Shown here one piece after another: positions 32,806 to 42,260 of a DNA stretch of 49,205 nt. Within the stretch, counting starts at the first letter, position 1. Every line of letters starts with the position of its first letter. The translations under genes and the position numbers were made by a program. This stretch comes from Roseovarius sp. UBA6217. GTDB taxonomy: Bacteria > Pseudomonadota > Alphaproteobacteria > Rhodobacterales > Rhodobacteraceae. A model generated the notes under the pieces. That model was not told the DNA's origin. It saw nothing but the letters and a program-made list of their open reading frames with translations, and did no database searches. The stretch lies in contig DISF01000006.1 of the NCBI GenBank assembly GCA_002421985.1, positions 1-49,205 on the forward strand. The letters are read 5' to 3'.

Positions 32806-33311
32806 GTCGGCGGCTCCTCAAGCGTGATATCGACCGGGGCAAGGACCAGCGCGGCGGGAATGGCGTCGAGCGTCATCACCTCGCCGCCCTTGTCCTCGGC
32901 AAAGCGCTGCGCGGCCTCGGCCTGTGAAAAGGGTGCAATCTCGGGCGCGCCCATGCCACCCCTCACATCCGCGCCAACGACGAAATACGCGGTCGTCGCA
33001 TCGGTCCAGTTGTCGATGCCCGGCAAATCCCAGGATGCGGCGCGGCCCATGTCGCTGACATAGATGGCGCGAATATGGGCATCGCGCTCGGGCCCCTTGA
33101 GATAGGCCAGCGCATCGCGCACCTGGCTGAAAAAGATCGGATCGGGCAGGCCGGCAAGGTGGATCTGCGCCTTGGGGCCGGGGTGCTGATCGAGCTGCAT
33201 CATGCAGAAATGGCCCAGCGCATCGCCGGTCAAGGTGACGGGATCGGGTGCGCGCGCCTCTTCCTCGCGGCAGGCGGCGAGCAGCAGCACGGCAAGCAGG
33301 ATGCGTTTCAT
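32802..33311 (-). CDS. nosL: NosL, copper-binding lipoprotein
   Basis: A 169-residue outer-periplasmic lipoprotein: signal MKRILLAVLLLAAC with a lipobox Cys14. The Cu(I) site region FCMMQLDQHPGPKAQIHL follows at about 34-51. The remainder is the NosL alpha-beta fold with YFVVGADVRGGMG. NosL delivers copper to NosZ with NosDFY. The start at 33311 gives a proper lipoprotein signal; a longer frame upstream lies within nosY and is not credible. It overlaps nosY by 4 bases. Confidence 0.92.
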   Translation of the reverse strand: MKRILLAVLLLAACREEEARAPDPVTLTGDALGHFCMMQLDQHPGPKAQIHLAGLPDPIFFSQVRDALAYLKGPERDAHIRAIYVSDMGRAASWDLPGIDNWTDATTAYFVVGADVRGGMGAPEIAPFSQAEAAQRFAEDKGGEVMTLDAIPAALVLAPVDITLEEPPT

Positions 33312-34132
33312 GGCTCCACCCTCGCAAAAGCCGCGCGCGCCAGCAAAAGCGCCAGCACCGGCCAGAGCAGGAGCGACAGCGGCGCGGCCCAGCCGGGCAA
33401 GGCCGCCCCCGCCCCGGCCATGCCTGATACGAGCGCCACCTGTTCCGAGCCCGCGACATTCCACAACCGGAACGCATCCGCCGGGTTGGCGGCCAGAAGC
33501 CACGGGAAAACCTGCGTGGTGAACGCGCCGCCACTGTCAAAGACCAGCGCCCCCAGAAGCCCCAGATCATACAACACCACCAGCACCAGCCACAGCCCCA
33601 CCGCCAGCCCGGCGGCCCCCGCCCCGCTGCCTGATAGCGCCGAGGCGGCATAGCCAAGTGCCAGGAACGAGGCCCCCAGCAGGATCGCGGTGGCAATGAG
33701 GCGCGCCAGCGACACGAGGCTTTCATGCCCTGCGCCACCTGCCAGCCATGCCGCCGCCCCCGCCGCGCCAAGCCCCAGCCCGATGGCAATGGCCAGCACC
33801 GCCAGATGCGCCGCGAACTTGCCCAGGAGCATCTCGCCGCGCGACAACGGATAGGTGAGCGTCAGGCCCAGCGTGCCGCGCTCTGCCTCGCCCGCCACCG
33901 CGTCAAACGCGATCATCAGCGCGAGGAAGGGGGCAAGATAGACGGCAAGCGTGGTCATCGAGGCCACGGCGACGGTGAGCAGATCGACCCCCAGCGTGCC
34001 GGTGGGGGCCGATCCGGCAAAGGTCAGCGCCAGCGCGAAAAGCAGCATCAGCACCGTGGCCGAGGCCAGCCAGCGATTGCGGGTCTGGATGCGGAATTCC
34101 GCCGCCGCGATGGCCATGACACGGGCGATCAT
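33308..34132 (-). CDS. nosY: NosY, ABC transporter permease for N2O reductase maturation
   Basis: A 274-residue integral membrane protein with about six helices, opening MIARVMAIAAAEFRIQTRNRW and carrying DAVAGEAERGTLGLTLTYPL, a hallmark of this permease group. With NosF it drives the periplasmic NosD in copper or sulfur delivery for the NosZ CuZ centre. The start at 34132 overlaps the nosF stop by 4 bases. Confidence 0.93.
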   Translation of the reverse strand: MIARVMAIAAAEFRIQTRNRWLASATVLMLLFALALTFAGSAPTGTLGVDLLTVAVASMTTLAVYLAPFLALMIAFDAVAGEAERGTLGLTLTYPLSRGEMLLGKFAAHLAVLAIAIGLGLGAAGAAAWLAGGAGHESLVSLARLIATAILLGASFLALGYAASALSGSGAGAAGLAVGLWLVLVVLYDLGLLGALVFDSGGAFTTQVFPWLLAANPADAFRLWNVAGSEQVALVSGMAGAGAALPGWAAPLSLLLWPVLALLLARAAFARVEP

Positions 34133-35034
34133 TTCAGGCCCTCCCCGCAATAGTGACGATAGAGGTCTTCGAGGCTTGGCGGCACCATCTCGATATCGCG
34201 CACCGCGTCGCCAAGGGCGGTGACGCGGGCAAGCTGCGCCATTTTCTGCTCGGTGGTGCATTGCAATTCGACCGCGCGGCCATTGATCCGGGTGCCGCCC
34301 AGTTCCGAGTGCAGCGCATCCGCCGCGCCGTCGCGCGCGGTGAGCTTGATCCGCGTGGGCAGGGCGGCGGCGCGGGCCAGATTGGCAAGGCTGTCATCGG
34401 CCACCAGCCGCCCGCGCGCCATGATCGCGATACGGTCGGTGCGCGCCTCCAATTCGGTGAGCGCGTGGCTCGCGATCAAAAGCGCGGTGCCGTTTGCGGC
34501 CATCTCGTCGATCACGGCATAAAGATCATGCCGCGAAATCGGGTCAAGCCCGCTTGTCGGCTCATCCAGAAGCGCGACGCAGCGGTGCCCAAGCAGCGCC
34601 TGCGCAAGGCCCAGCCGCTGGCGCATCCCCTTGGACCAGGTGCCGATACGACGGTCTGCGGCGTCGATGAGGCCGACACGCTCCAAGAGCGGGGCCACGG
34701 TTTTCACCGGCTCGCCCGCCAGCCGCGCGAAGGTTGTCAACTGTTCGCGCCCGGTGAGGGATTTGTGAAACGCCACCTGCTCGGGCAGATAGGCGGTGGC
34801 AACGCGCGCCGCCATGCTGCCGGGGGCGTGACCCGCCACGCGGATCGTGCCGGATGTGGGCCGGGTGAGACCCAGCACCAGCTTTATCAGCGTCGATTTG
34901 CCCGCGCCGTTATGACCCAGAAGTGCCACCCGCTCTCCGGGCGCCACGTCGAGGGCAATACCGTCGAGCACCTGCGCCCGGCCATAGCGCTTGCCAAGGC
35001 CCGCAATGCTCAAGGCGCTGTCACGATCCGTCAT
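34129..35034 (-). CDS. nosF: NosF, ABC transporter ATP-binding protein
   Basis: A 301-residue ABC ATPase. Walker A is GHNGAGKST (about 40-48), the signature region is WSKGMRQRLGLAQALLG, and Walker B is CVALLDEPTSGLD. It energises the NosDFY complex for NosZ maturation. It overlaps nosD by 14 bases and nosY by 4. Confidence 0.95.
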   Translation of the reverse strand: MTDRDSALSIAGLGKRYGRAQVLDGIALDVAPGERVALLGHNGAGKSTLIKLVLGLTRPTSGTIRVAGHAPGSMAARVATAYLPEQVAFHKSLTGREQLTTFARLAGEPVKTVAPLLERVGLIDAADRRIGTWSKGMRQRLGLAQALLGHRCVALLDEPTSGLDPISRHDLYAVIDEMAANGTALLIASHALTELEARTDRIAIMARGRLVADDSLANLARAAALPTRIKLTARDGAADALHSELGGTRINGRAVELQCTTEQKMAQLARVTALGDAVRDIEMVPPSLEDLYRHYCGEGLK

Positions 35035-36301
35035 GGCTCATCTCCCAGTCGGGTATCGCAATCTCCACCGGCTGCATCAGCGGCGCGCGGTCCACCACGC
35101 CCCCCGGCAATAGCGCCGGAAAGGCCGATTGCGCCCATTTCACCAGTTGCACGGCGGGCGCACCCAGCAGGAGCTTGGCCGATGGCTGACTCCAGAGCAC
35201 GTGATCCATGCTGTCATTGGGCCGGTACGGCATGTCCGCGATGCCGTCGCCGTTGAGGTCATAGCCCGCGAAATCGGACCAGTAATTGCCGATGCCCCCG
35301 GCGCTCCAGTCCACCCATGTGGTGCCCACGTATTTGACCTGCGTGCGGTTGCCGACAAAGGCGTTGCCGGTGATGGTGTTGCGCTCTGACCCGGCGGTGA
35401 AATGCACGCCGATCTCGCAACGCTCGAACCGGTTGCCGGCGATCTCGTTCTTGTGGGCGTTGTAGATGAACAGGCATTTCGTGCCGCCCCCGCGCACAAG
35501 GTTGCCGCGCAACTCCGAGCTGTTGGTATAGTTGAGCATCACCCCGTGTTCGGCATCATCGATCGAGACATTGTCGATGATCTTCACATCCTTGGAATAC
35601 ATCACCGCATAGCCCAGATCGTTGCCGATCGAGAGATTGCCGCGCAGCTCGGAGCGGTTGGCATACATGTAATGCACGGCAAACCGCAGATCGCGAAAAC
35701 GGTTGCCGATAAAGGCGTTGGAATGCGAGGTATTGACGAAAATCCCGTCGCGGCCCCAGCGGATATCGTTTCCCTCCACGCGCGCGCCCGGCGCGTTCCA
35801 GATATAGACACCGTTGCCGCGCGCGTTCTTGACCACATCGCGCCGCCCCTCGATCACGTTGCCGACGACCCGCGCATCACGTGCGCCGTGAATATCCACG
35901 CCGTAAAGATTGCCGATCAGGCGGTTGGCGGTGATCCGGGCGCGGTCCCCGCCCTTGAGCAGGCGAATGCCGCTGTCGATCCCCTCGTGATCGCTGCCCG
36001 ATCCGGTGAGGATGCAACCGTTGATCGTCACATCCGGGGCGGTCACGGTCAGAACGCTGCCCGTCCCGCCGCCGTCGATTTGCGCGCCCTTGGCGCAGTC
36101 GATCGTCAGGGTCCGTGAAATATCGATGCCGCCCTCGTGGCGACCGGCTCCGAGGCGGAGGGTATCCCCCGCCCCGGCAGTTGCAATGGCCTGCGCCAGC
36201 GCGCCCCCGCCCGCCATGACCTCACGCCCTGCCGCCGGGGCCATTTCGCCCCACGCGACCCAGGCGAGCCAGATCATCAACGGCAGAAGAAGGCGCAGCA
36301 T
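35021..36301 (-). CDS. nosD: NosD, periplasmic beta-helix copper chaperone
   Basis: A 426-residue exported protein. Residues 1-24 are a signal peptide (LLLPLMIWLAWVAWGEMAPA). The body is a right-handed parallel beta-helix with repeats such as NRLIGNLYGVDIHGARDARV and GNRFRDLRFAVHYMYANRSE (the CASH-domain pattern). It binds NosL and NosZ and handles copper for the CuZ site. It starts 3 bases after nosZ stops. Confidence 0.94.
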   Translation of the reverse strand: MLRLLLPLMIWLAWVAWGEMAPAAGREVMAGGGALAQAIATAGAGDTLRLGAGRHEGGIDISRTLTIDCAKGAQIDGGGTGSVLTVTAPDVTINGCILTGSGSDHEGIDSGIRLLKGGDRARITANRLIGNLYGVDIHGARDARVVGNVIEGRRDVVKNARGNGVYIWNAPGARVEGNDIRWGRDGIFVNTSHSNAFIGNRFRDLRFAVHYMYANRSELRGNLSIGNDLGYAVMYSKDVKIIDNVSIDDAEHGVMLNYTNSSELRGNLVRGGGTKCLFIYNAHKNEIAGNRFERCEIGVHFTAGSERNTITGNAFVGNRTQVKYVGTTWVDWSAGGIGNYWSDFAGYDLNGDGIADMPYRPNDSMDHVLWSQPSAKLLLGAPAVQLVKWAQSAFPALLPGGVVDRAPLMQPVEIAIPDWEMSHDGS

Positions 36302-36304
36302 CGC

Positions 36305-38197
36305 TCAGGCCCCTTTCGGCTCGACCAGCATCCGGCCGCGCATCTCCATGTGCAGCGCGTGGCAGAACCATTGGCAATAGAACCAGTGAACGCCCGGACG
36401 GTCGGCGGTAAAGGTGACCGAGGCGGTGGCCATTGGTGCGATCTCCATAGCGACACCGTAGTTCGAGATCGTGAGGCCGTGGGTCACGTCATCCACATCG
36501 TCGAGGTTGGTGACATAGATCGTCACCTCGTCGCCCTCGCGCACGGTGAATTTCTCCATGCTGAACATGGGGGCCTGCGACCACATGTAGACACGCACCT
36601 TGTTGCCGTCGCGGATCGGTTCGTCATGGCCGTCCTCAAGCACCACACCATCGGCCTCGGCCTGACGGCGCGCGTCCTCCCATGTCGGATCATTGCGGTC
36701 CCAGACATTGACCGGGTTGACGATATCGCGCCGAACGATGATCGAATCATGCGGCTCGGCAAAGGTCGGGCCGTCATGCACGACCTTCATCTCGTCCGAG
36801 GAGATGTCGATCAACTGCTCGTTCTCGGGCTTCAGGGGCCCCACATTGATGAACCGGTCTTTTGAGAACTTGTTCATCGAGATGAGCCATTTGCCATCCG
36901 CCTCCCTGGTCTCGCCCATGGAGGTGGAGTTGTGCCCCGGCTGGTAATGCACATCGACCTTGGAGATGATCGGATCCTCGCCCTTGAGCGCGCGGGCGAT
37001 GTTCCACTTGACCACCTGACTGTCGAGAAACAGCGTGGTAAAGGCGTTGCCCTGCCCGTCAAACGCGGTGTGGAGCGGCCCGAGGCCAAGCTGCGGCTCG
37101 GCCACCACCGCCGAGCGCGGATCAACATCGCTCTCGAACAGCGCATCGACCTTGGTCACATCAATGATCGAGACCGTCGGCGAGAGCTTGCCGTTGATGA
37201 CCACATGCTTCCCGTCAGGCGCGGTATTCACGCCATGCGGGCTGTTGGGGATGGGGATATAGCGGGTGTATTGCTTGTTGCGGCCCTTGCGCCCGTCAAG
37301 CACCGGAACGCCGTTCAACTCCTGGTAATCGCCCGCCGCAACCCCGGCTTCGATCTCCTTGAGATTGAACACCACGACGTGATCCATCTCGCTTTCCGTC
37401 ATTTCGGGCAGGTTCATGCCCATTTCCGAGTTGTAGGAGGACGAGAAGGCATATTTGCCCTGATAGTCGCAATCGGTGTTGTCAAGGTTGCCCGAGACGA
37501 TCACCTGCCAGGCCACCTTCATCGTGTCGCCGTCAATGGCGCTGAAGATGTTGACGTATTCCTCGGGCTTATCAAGGATAGAGCCGTCATTCACGAGCGG
37601 GGCCTCATGCTCGCCATTGGCAAAGACATAGCCGGTGCGCGGGTATTTCTGCGGGCGCATCCCGTGGATGTCGCTGGCATTGGGGATCTCGATGATCTTG
37701 TCGCATTTCATCACATCGCAGCGCACCCGCGCGACGCGCGTGTTGGCCTTGTCGTTCATGAACAGGTAACGCCCGTCATAGGTGCCATCGGTGAACGACA
37801 TATGCGGGTGGTGCAGGTCGCCATTGTCATAGGTCTTCTTGCCCTGCTTGGCGAGAAACGCCCTGGTTTCCTCGGTCAGCCCCTCGGTCAGGATCTTGAG
37901 GCTCTCGTTGGTCTGGCCCCAGCCGGTGGCCGAGCAGCGGTTGAACACCGGCACGCGCATCAGCTCGCGCATCGACGGAAAGCCGAGGATGCGCAGCTCG
38001 CCCGCCTGGCCCGAAGACCAGAAGCCGTAATACTCGTCCAGCTCACCGGGGGCGAGATTGTATTTGCCCGCCGCATGCGCCTGTCGCGCGCTCGCAAACA
38101 GCCCCGCCCCACCGGTCGTGGCCGCAAGCGCGCCGGTGGCCGTAGCCCCGAGCATCCCGCGTCGGCTCAGTTTCATCTTTCCTTGGTCGTCAGACAT
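36305..38197 (-). CDS. nosZ: NosZ, nitrous oxide reductase (clade I, Tat-exported)
   Basis: The 630-residue periplasmic copper enzyme that reduces N2O to N2. A Tat signal (LSRRGMLGATATG) within the first 50 residues marks the clade I type. The seven-bladed propeller has CuZ histidines in DLHHPHMSFTDG and in HGMRPQKYPRTGYVF. The C-terminal cupredoxin carries the CuA ligands Cys608, Trp610, Cys612, His616 and Met619 (HWFYCQWFCHALHMEMRG). The start at 38197 has AAAGGAG upstream and overlaps the nosR stop by 8 bases; a longer frame exists but lies inside nosR. Confidence 0.97.
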   Translation of the reverse strand: MSDDQGKMKLSRRGMLGATATGALAATTGGAGLFASARQAHAAGKYNLAPGELDEYYGFWSSGQAGELRILGFPSMRELMRVPVFNRCSATGWGQTNESLKILTEGLTEETRAFLAKQGKKTYDNGDLHHPHMSFTDGTYDGRYLFMNDKANTRVARVRCDVMKCDKIIEIPNASDIHGMRPQKYPRTGYVFANGEHEAPLVNDGSILDKPEEYVNIFSAIDGDTMKVAWQVIVSGNLDNTDCDYQGKYAFSSSYNSEMGMNLPEMTESEMDHVVVFNLKEIEAGVAAGDYQELNGVPVLDGRKGRNKQYTRYIPIPNSPHGVNTAPDGKHVVINGKLSPTVSIIDVTKVDALFESDVDPRSAVVAEPQLGLGPLHTAFDGQGNAFTTLFLDSQVVKWNIARALKGEDPIISKVDVHYQPGHNSTSMGETREADGKWLISMNKFSKDRFINVGPLKPENEQLIDISSDEMKVVHDGPTFAEPHDSIIVRRDIVNPVNVWDRNDPTWEDARRQAEADGVVLEDGHDEPIRDGNKVRVYMWSQAPMFSMEKFTVREGDEVTIYVTNLDDVDDVTHGLTISNYGVAMEIAPMATASVTFTADRPGVHWFYCQWFCHALHMEMRGRMLVEPKGA

Positions 38198-40379
38198 CGT
38201 GGGTCTCCTTTCCCGCTGTCCTGGGGCCGACAAGGCGCTCCAGCGCACCTGCATCGGCCTCTTGCGTCGCGCGATCCTTCGCGCGGCGTTTGAGTTGCCG
38301 GATGATTACCGGGCATTTCGCGTCGGACTGATACAGAACCTGGCAGTGCAGGCAGTTGACGCATTCGTTGGGGTTGATCTCGCCCGTCGGGTGGATCGCC
38401 TGCACCGGGCATTCATGGGCGCAGGTCTGGCACGGGCTGCCGCAGTCGCGGTAGCGCTTGAGCCAGTCGAACATCCGCATCCGCGCCGGAATCGCCAGCG
38501 CCGCGCCAAGCGGGCAGAGGTAGCGGCAATAGAACCGCTCGATGAAGAGCCCGATCAGCAACAGCACCAGCGCAAACACCACGAAGGGCCAGTCGCGCAC
38601 GAATTTGAGGATGATCGCGGTCTTGAACGGCTCCACCTCGGCGAGTTTCTCGGCCATCGGCATCGAGGCCAGAGAGACACCGAAAAGCCCCAGGAAGATC
38701 ATGTATTTCACCGGCCAGAGCCGCTCGTGCAGGCCCCAGGGCAGGGTCCATTGCGGCACATGCAGCGCCCGCGCGATGCGGTTGGTGATTTCTTGCAAGG
38801 CACCGAACGGGCACAGCCAGCCGCAATAGGCCCCGCGCCCCCAGAAGAGCAGCGCCGCCGCCACCGCGAACCACTGGATAAAGACCAACGGATCCATCAG
38901 GAACGCATCCCAGGTGAATCCGCTGCGCAGCGATCCCGCCAGCGCCATCAGGTTCACCACCGACAGTTGCGCATTGGCATACCAGCCCAGAAACACCAGC
39001 GCGAAGGCCAGAAACCCGACGCGAAAGGCCCGATAGGCCCGCGCATTGCGGGTGATCTGCATCTGAAAGAAGAACGCGCCGGTGAGCACCGTCAGCATCA
39101 CGCCCAGCACCGCGATCTCGGGTATCTTGTCGCGCCAGATGCGCTGCCACAGCGCGGTTTTGGCGGCGGCCTCTTCGTCTGCTGCGTTGACCTGCGGCAC
39201 AGGCGCAAGCGGGGCGAGATAGCTCTCGGGCAGGCGATAGCCGAGGTCGTAGGTGACAAAGGTCTTGTCCACCGCGCCCACCGCCCGCTGCACCAGCAGT
39301 TGAAGCCGCCACGGCTCTGCCGGATCAAAGCCGCTGTCGGCGGGGATGCGAAAGAGATCAAGCTCGGTGAAACTCGGCGCGCCCTCCGCCGCGATCTTGC
39401 CAAGCCGCCGCTGATCGCGGTCGAAAAACCGCACCGAGCGATCCCCCTGGATAAGCTGGATACGGTCGAAGATCCCGCCGCGCACATAGCCCGATCCCTT
39501 GAAGGAATAGCGCCCGCGCCCCGCCACCAGGATCGCGTGATCGCCGTCCTTCAGCCACGCTTGCAGGTTGGCATATTCATTCTCGCCCAGCAGGCTGCGC
39601 CCGATCGTGGGCAGGCTGACAAGGGCCGCGCGCATGTCGATGAAGGTCTCGTCCCCGGCCCCCTTCTCGGGCCGCGCGATGGCGCGGGCATCGCCGGTTT
39701 CCTCGAACGCGCGGTTGACCTGCCCCACATCAAGCGCCAGCCCGCGCACAGAGCCATCCCCGACCAGCGTCTGCCAGTCCGTGATCGTGCCCTCACCCGG
39801 CAAAAGCGTGCGTTTCGGCCCGGCCTGCGCCACCGGGGCCAGCCCGCCAAGGCCCAGCGCGCGCGCCACCTTGAGACCGCCGCGCACAAGGCTGTCGTCG
39901 ATCACCATCACGGTGACCGTTGCGCCGGAAATGATATCCAGATCATGCGCGGTGCCCGATTGCGCCGCCTCGGTCTTGAGGTCGAGCCCGGCATAGCCCT
40001 CGATCACGCGGCGCATCCTGGATTCGGGGATGCCGATGAGAACGATCGGCTCGGAATGCGCGACCAGAAGCGCGCCGGTCATCACCGCGTCGGCATCAAT
40101 GGCGGCGACGACATGGATCGGCTTGCCCGAATAGCCGATGGTCCCCGCGAAATCCGAGGTCAGGAACGCCCAGGCAACGGTTTCGCCCGCCTTGAGCACC
40201 GGGGCCACCGGCACATCTTCGCGCAGCGCACCAAAGCCATCGGCCCCGGCAACAAGCTGATTTGCCTCGATATCGGGGAGAAACCGGCCAAGCTGTGCCC
40301 GGTCATTGGCCTGTGCCGTGGTGGCGGACAGCACGATACCCAGCGCGACCACCATACGGGATATGAGACGCGCGACCAT
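38190..40379 (-). CDS. nosR: NosR, membrane flavo-iron-sulfur protein for N2O reduction
   Basis: A 729-residue membrane protein. A signal peptide (1-24) leads to a periplasmic FMN-binding domain with the flavinylation motif SGATVT, about six transmembrane helices with CGWLCPFGALQ and CRYLCPLGAALAIP, and a C-terminal cytoplasmic ferredoxin domain with CQTCAHECP and CVNCLHCQ clusters. It supplies electrons to, or keeps active, NosZ; NosX provides its FMN. It is the first gene of the operon, with an Nnr box 60-73 bp upstream. Confidence 0.96.
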   Translation of the reverse strand: MVARLISRMVVALGIVLSATTAQANDRAQLGRFLPDIEANQLVAGADGFGALREDVPVAPVLKAGETVAWAFLTSDFAGTIGYSGKPIHVVAAIDADAVMTGALLVAHSEPIVLIGIPESRMRRVIEGYAGLDLKTEAAQSGTAHDLDIISGATVTVMVIDDSLVRGGLKVARALGLGGLAPVAQAGPKRTLLPGEGTITDWQTLVGDGSVRGLALDVGQVNRAFEETGDARAIARPEKGAGDETFIDMRAALVSLPTIGRSLLGENEYANLQAWLKDGDHAILVAGRGRYSFKGSGYVRGGIFDRIQLIQGDRSVRFFDRDQRRLGKIAAEGAPSFTELDLFRIPADSGFDPAEPWRLQLLVQRAVGAVDKTFVTYDLGYRLPESYLAPLAPVPQVNAADEEAAAKTALWQRIWRDKIPEIAVLGVMLTVLTGAFFFQMQITRNARAYRAFRVGFLAFALVFLGWYANAQLSVVNLMALAGSLRSGFTWDAFLMDPLVFIQWFAVAAALLFWGRGAYCGWLCPFGALQEITNRIARALHVPQWTLPWGLHERLWPVKYMIFLGLFGVSLASMPMAEKLAEVEPFKTAIILKFVRDWPFVVFALVLLLIGLFIERFYCRYLCPLGAALAIPARMRMFDWLKRYRDCGSPCQTCAHECPVQAIHPTGEINPNECVNCLHCQVLYQSDAKCPVIIRQLKRRAKDRATQEADAGALERLVGPRTAGKETHDV

Positions 40380-40438
40380 GAGACCCCAACGGATTGACTG
40401 TGTGGTAATCTCTACACCACGAAGCGTGGCAGGTCGCC

Positions 40439-40452
40439 TTGATCCAAGTCAA
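40439..40452 (-). promoter_or_regulatory. Nnr/Dnr box controlling nosR
   Basis: On the minus strand TTGAC-TTGG-ATCAA followed by GG, the best match in the window to the Fnr/Nnr consensus dyad. Its centre is about 66 bp before the nosR ATG, in line with the nor, nirS and nirE sites. Confidence 0.78.
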
Positions 40453-40488
40453 GGCTAGACCATGATTTCCGCGCGCTTGGGGGCCGGG

Positions 40489-40677
40489 CTAGTAATGCGG
40501 CGGGCGCTCATTGCCAAGCACGATGCCGCCCTCGCCCTCGCCCTCGCCCTCGCGACGCGCGAGCCACGCCACTTGCGCGGCAAGGCGGTCGATCTCGCGG
40601 TCCTGCCGCGCGACCACCTCGGAGAGGTCATCGACGGCGCGGATGAGATGGGCAAGGCGTTCCTCGATCTCGGTCAT
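40489..40677 (-). CDS. slyX: SlyX family protein
   Basis: A 62-residue soluble coiled-coil protein (IEERLAHLIRAVDDLSEVVA with heptad spacing) ending in NERPPHY; the PPHY end is the SlyX family hallmark. Function is unknown in general. Near the C-terminus a fourfold hexanucleotide repeat encodes alternating Glu-Gly. It lies upstream of nosR on the same strand and divergent from hisS, and is probably unrelated to denitrification. Confidence 0.88.
   Translation of the reverse strand: MTEIEERLAHLIRAVDDLSEVVARQDREIDRLAAQVAWLARREGEGEGEGGIVLGNERPPHY
40529..40552. repeat. Hexanucleotide microsatellite in slyX
   Basis: Four perfect copies of CCCTCG in tandem, read in slyX as Glu-Gly pairs. Unit gain or loss would keep the reading frame. 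Confidence 0.8.
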
Positions 40678-40787
40678 GGGGCAGGGATACGCGGCGGCGC
40701 GGGTGCGGTCAACCGTGCCGCCATGCTTGCCCCCGCCTGCCCCTTGGGCTAGACCGCGCCGCGAGGTGCCCCCGAAGGACAAGACGC

Positions 40788-42260
40788 ATGGCCAAGCAAG
40801 CCAAGACCCCCCGCCCGAGGGCCGAAACGCCGAAAGGGTTCCGCGATTATTTCGGCTCGGAAGTGACGACGCGCGCCGAGATGCTGCGCGCCATCGCCGG
40901 GGTCTATCATCGCTACGGGTTCGACGCGCTGGAGAGTAGCGCGGTGGAGACGGTCGAGGCGCTTGGCAAGTTTCTGCCGGATGTGGACCGCCCCAACGAG
41001 GGCGTCTTTGCCTGGCAGGACGAGGACGAGAAATGGCTTGCCCTGCGCTATGATCTGACGGCACCGCTCGCCCGCGTCTATGCCCAGCACCGCAACGATC
41101 TGCCCACCCCCTACCGCCGCTATGCGATGGGGCCGGTCTGGCGCAATGAAAAGCCGGGGCCGGGGCGGTTTCGCCAGTTCTATCAATGCGATGCCGATAC
41201 GGTCGGCACGGCCAGCATGGCGGCCGATGCCGAGATCTGCGCGATGCTGGCCGATTGTCTGGAAGAGGTCGGGATCGAGCGCGGCGATTACGTGGTGCGG
41301 GTGAATAATCGCAAGGTTTTGAATGGGGTTTTGGATGCCACTGGCGTGACCGACCCCGAGCAACAGGCCGCCGTCCTGCGCACAATCGACAAGTTCGACA
41401 AGGTGGGCGAGGACGGCGTGCGCGAGTTGCTGGGCAAGGGGCGGCTCGATGCCTCGGGAGCTTATATCGACGGGGTGGGGTTGTCGGATGAGCAGGCCGC
41501 GCCTGTTCTGGCTTTCCTGACCTCAAAAGGGGACGATGCAAGTGCAACCATCGCCAATCTGTGTGCGGCGGTCGGGCCTTCGGAGATGGGCCGCGAGGGC
41601 GTCGCCGAACTCGAGGAAATCGCCGCCCTCCTCGGCGCCCAAGGCTACGGCCCCGACCGCATCGTGATCGACCCCTCGGTGGTGCGCGGGCTTGGCTACT
41701 ATACCGGCCCGGTTTTCGAGGCCGAACTGACCTTTGAGATTACGGATGAAAAGGGCCGCCCGCGCCAATTCGGCAGCGTGGCCGGGGGCGGGCGGTATGA
41801 CGATCTGGTGGCGCGCTTTACCGGGCAGCAGGTGCCAGCCGTGGGCGTCTCCATCGGCGTTGACCGCCTGCTTGCCGCGCTTCACGCCAAGGGGCGTGCG
41901 GGTCGCGAGGCGCAGGGGCCGGTGGTTGTGACCGTGATGGACCGCGCGCGCATGGCCGACTATCAGGCGATGGTCGGCGAACTCCGCCAAGCAGGCATCC
42001 GCGCCGAGGTCTATCTCGGCAACCCGAAGAATTTTGGCAACCAGATGAAATATGCCGACCGGCGCGGCAGCCCTGTCGCCGTGATCGCGGGCGAGGACGA
42101 ATTCGCGCGCGGCGTGGTGCAGCTCAAGGATCTGATCCTCGGGGCAAAAATCGCCGAGAATGCCAGCCTTGAGGAATGGAAGGAACGCCCCAGCCAGATC
42201 GAGGTGCCACGCGGACAACTTGTTGAAAAGATGCGAGAAATACTTGGGGGACAAGCCTGA
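40788..42260 (+). CDS. hisS: Histidyl-tRNA synthetase
   Basis: A 490-residue class II aminoacyl-tRNA synthetase. Motif 1 is in the ETPKGFRDYF region, motif 2 in YRRYAMGPVWRNEKPGPGRFRQFYQ, and the histidine-specific segment is VVRGLGYYTGPVFEAEL, with GGGRYD after it. An anticodon-binding domain occupies the C-terminal 100 residues. It is longer than E. coli HisS (424), as usual in alphaproteobacteria. The stop overlaps the hisZ start by one base. Confidence 0.96.
   Translation: MAKQAKTPRPRAETPKGFRDYFGSEVTTRAEMLRAIAGVYHRYGFDALESSAVETVEALGKFLPDVDRPNEGVFAWQDEDEKWLALRYDLTAPLARVYAQHRNDLPTPYRRYAMGPVWRNEKPGPGRFRQFYQCDADTVGTASMAADAEICAMLADCLEEVGIERGDYVVRVNNRKVLNGVLDATGVTDPEQQAAVLRTIDKFDKVGEDGVRELLGKGRLDASGAYIDGVGLSDEQAAPVLAFLTSKGDDASATIANLCAAVGPSEMGREGVAELEEIAALLGAQGYGPDRIVIDPSVVRGLGYYTGPVFEAELTFEITDEKGRPRQFGSVAGGGRYDDLVARFTGQQVPAVGVSIGVDRLLAALHAKGRAGREAQGPVVVTVMDRARMADYQAMVGELRQAGIRAEVYLGNPKNFGNQMKYADRRGSPVAVIAGEDEFARGVVQLKDLILGAKIAENASLEEWKERPSQIEVPRGQLVEKMREILGGQA

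Noticed and set aside
38058..40397. A 779-codon plus-strand open frame opposite nosR
   Set aside because: Its translation is low-complexity and rich in Arg, His, Gln and Pro, with no family motifs. It is the usual antisense frame of a GC-rich gene, and nosR on the other strand is unmistakable.
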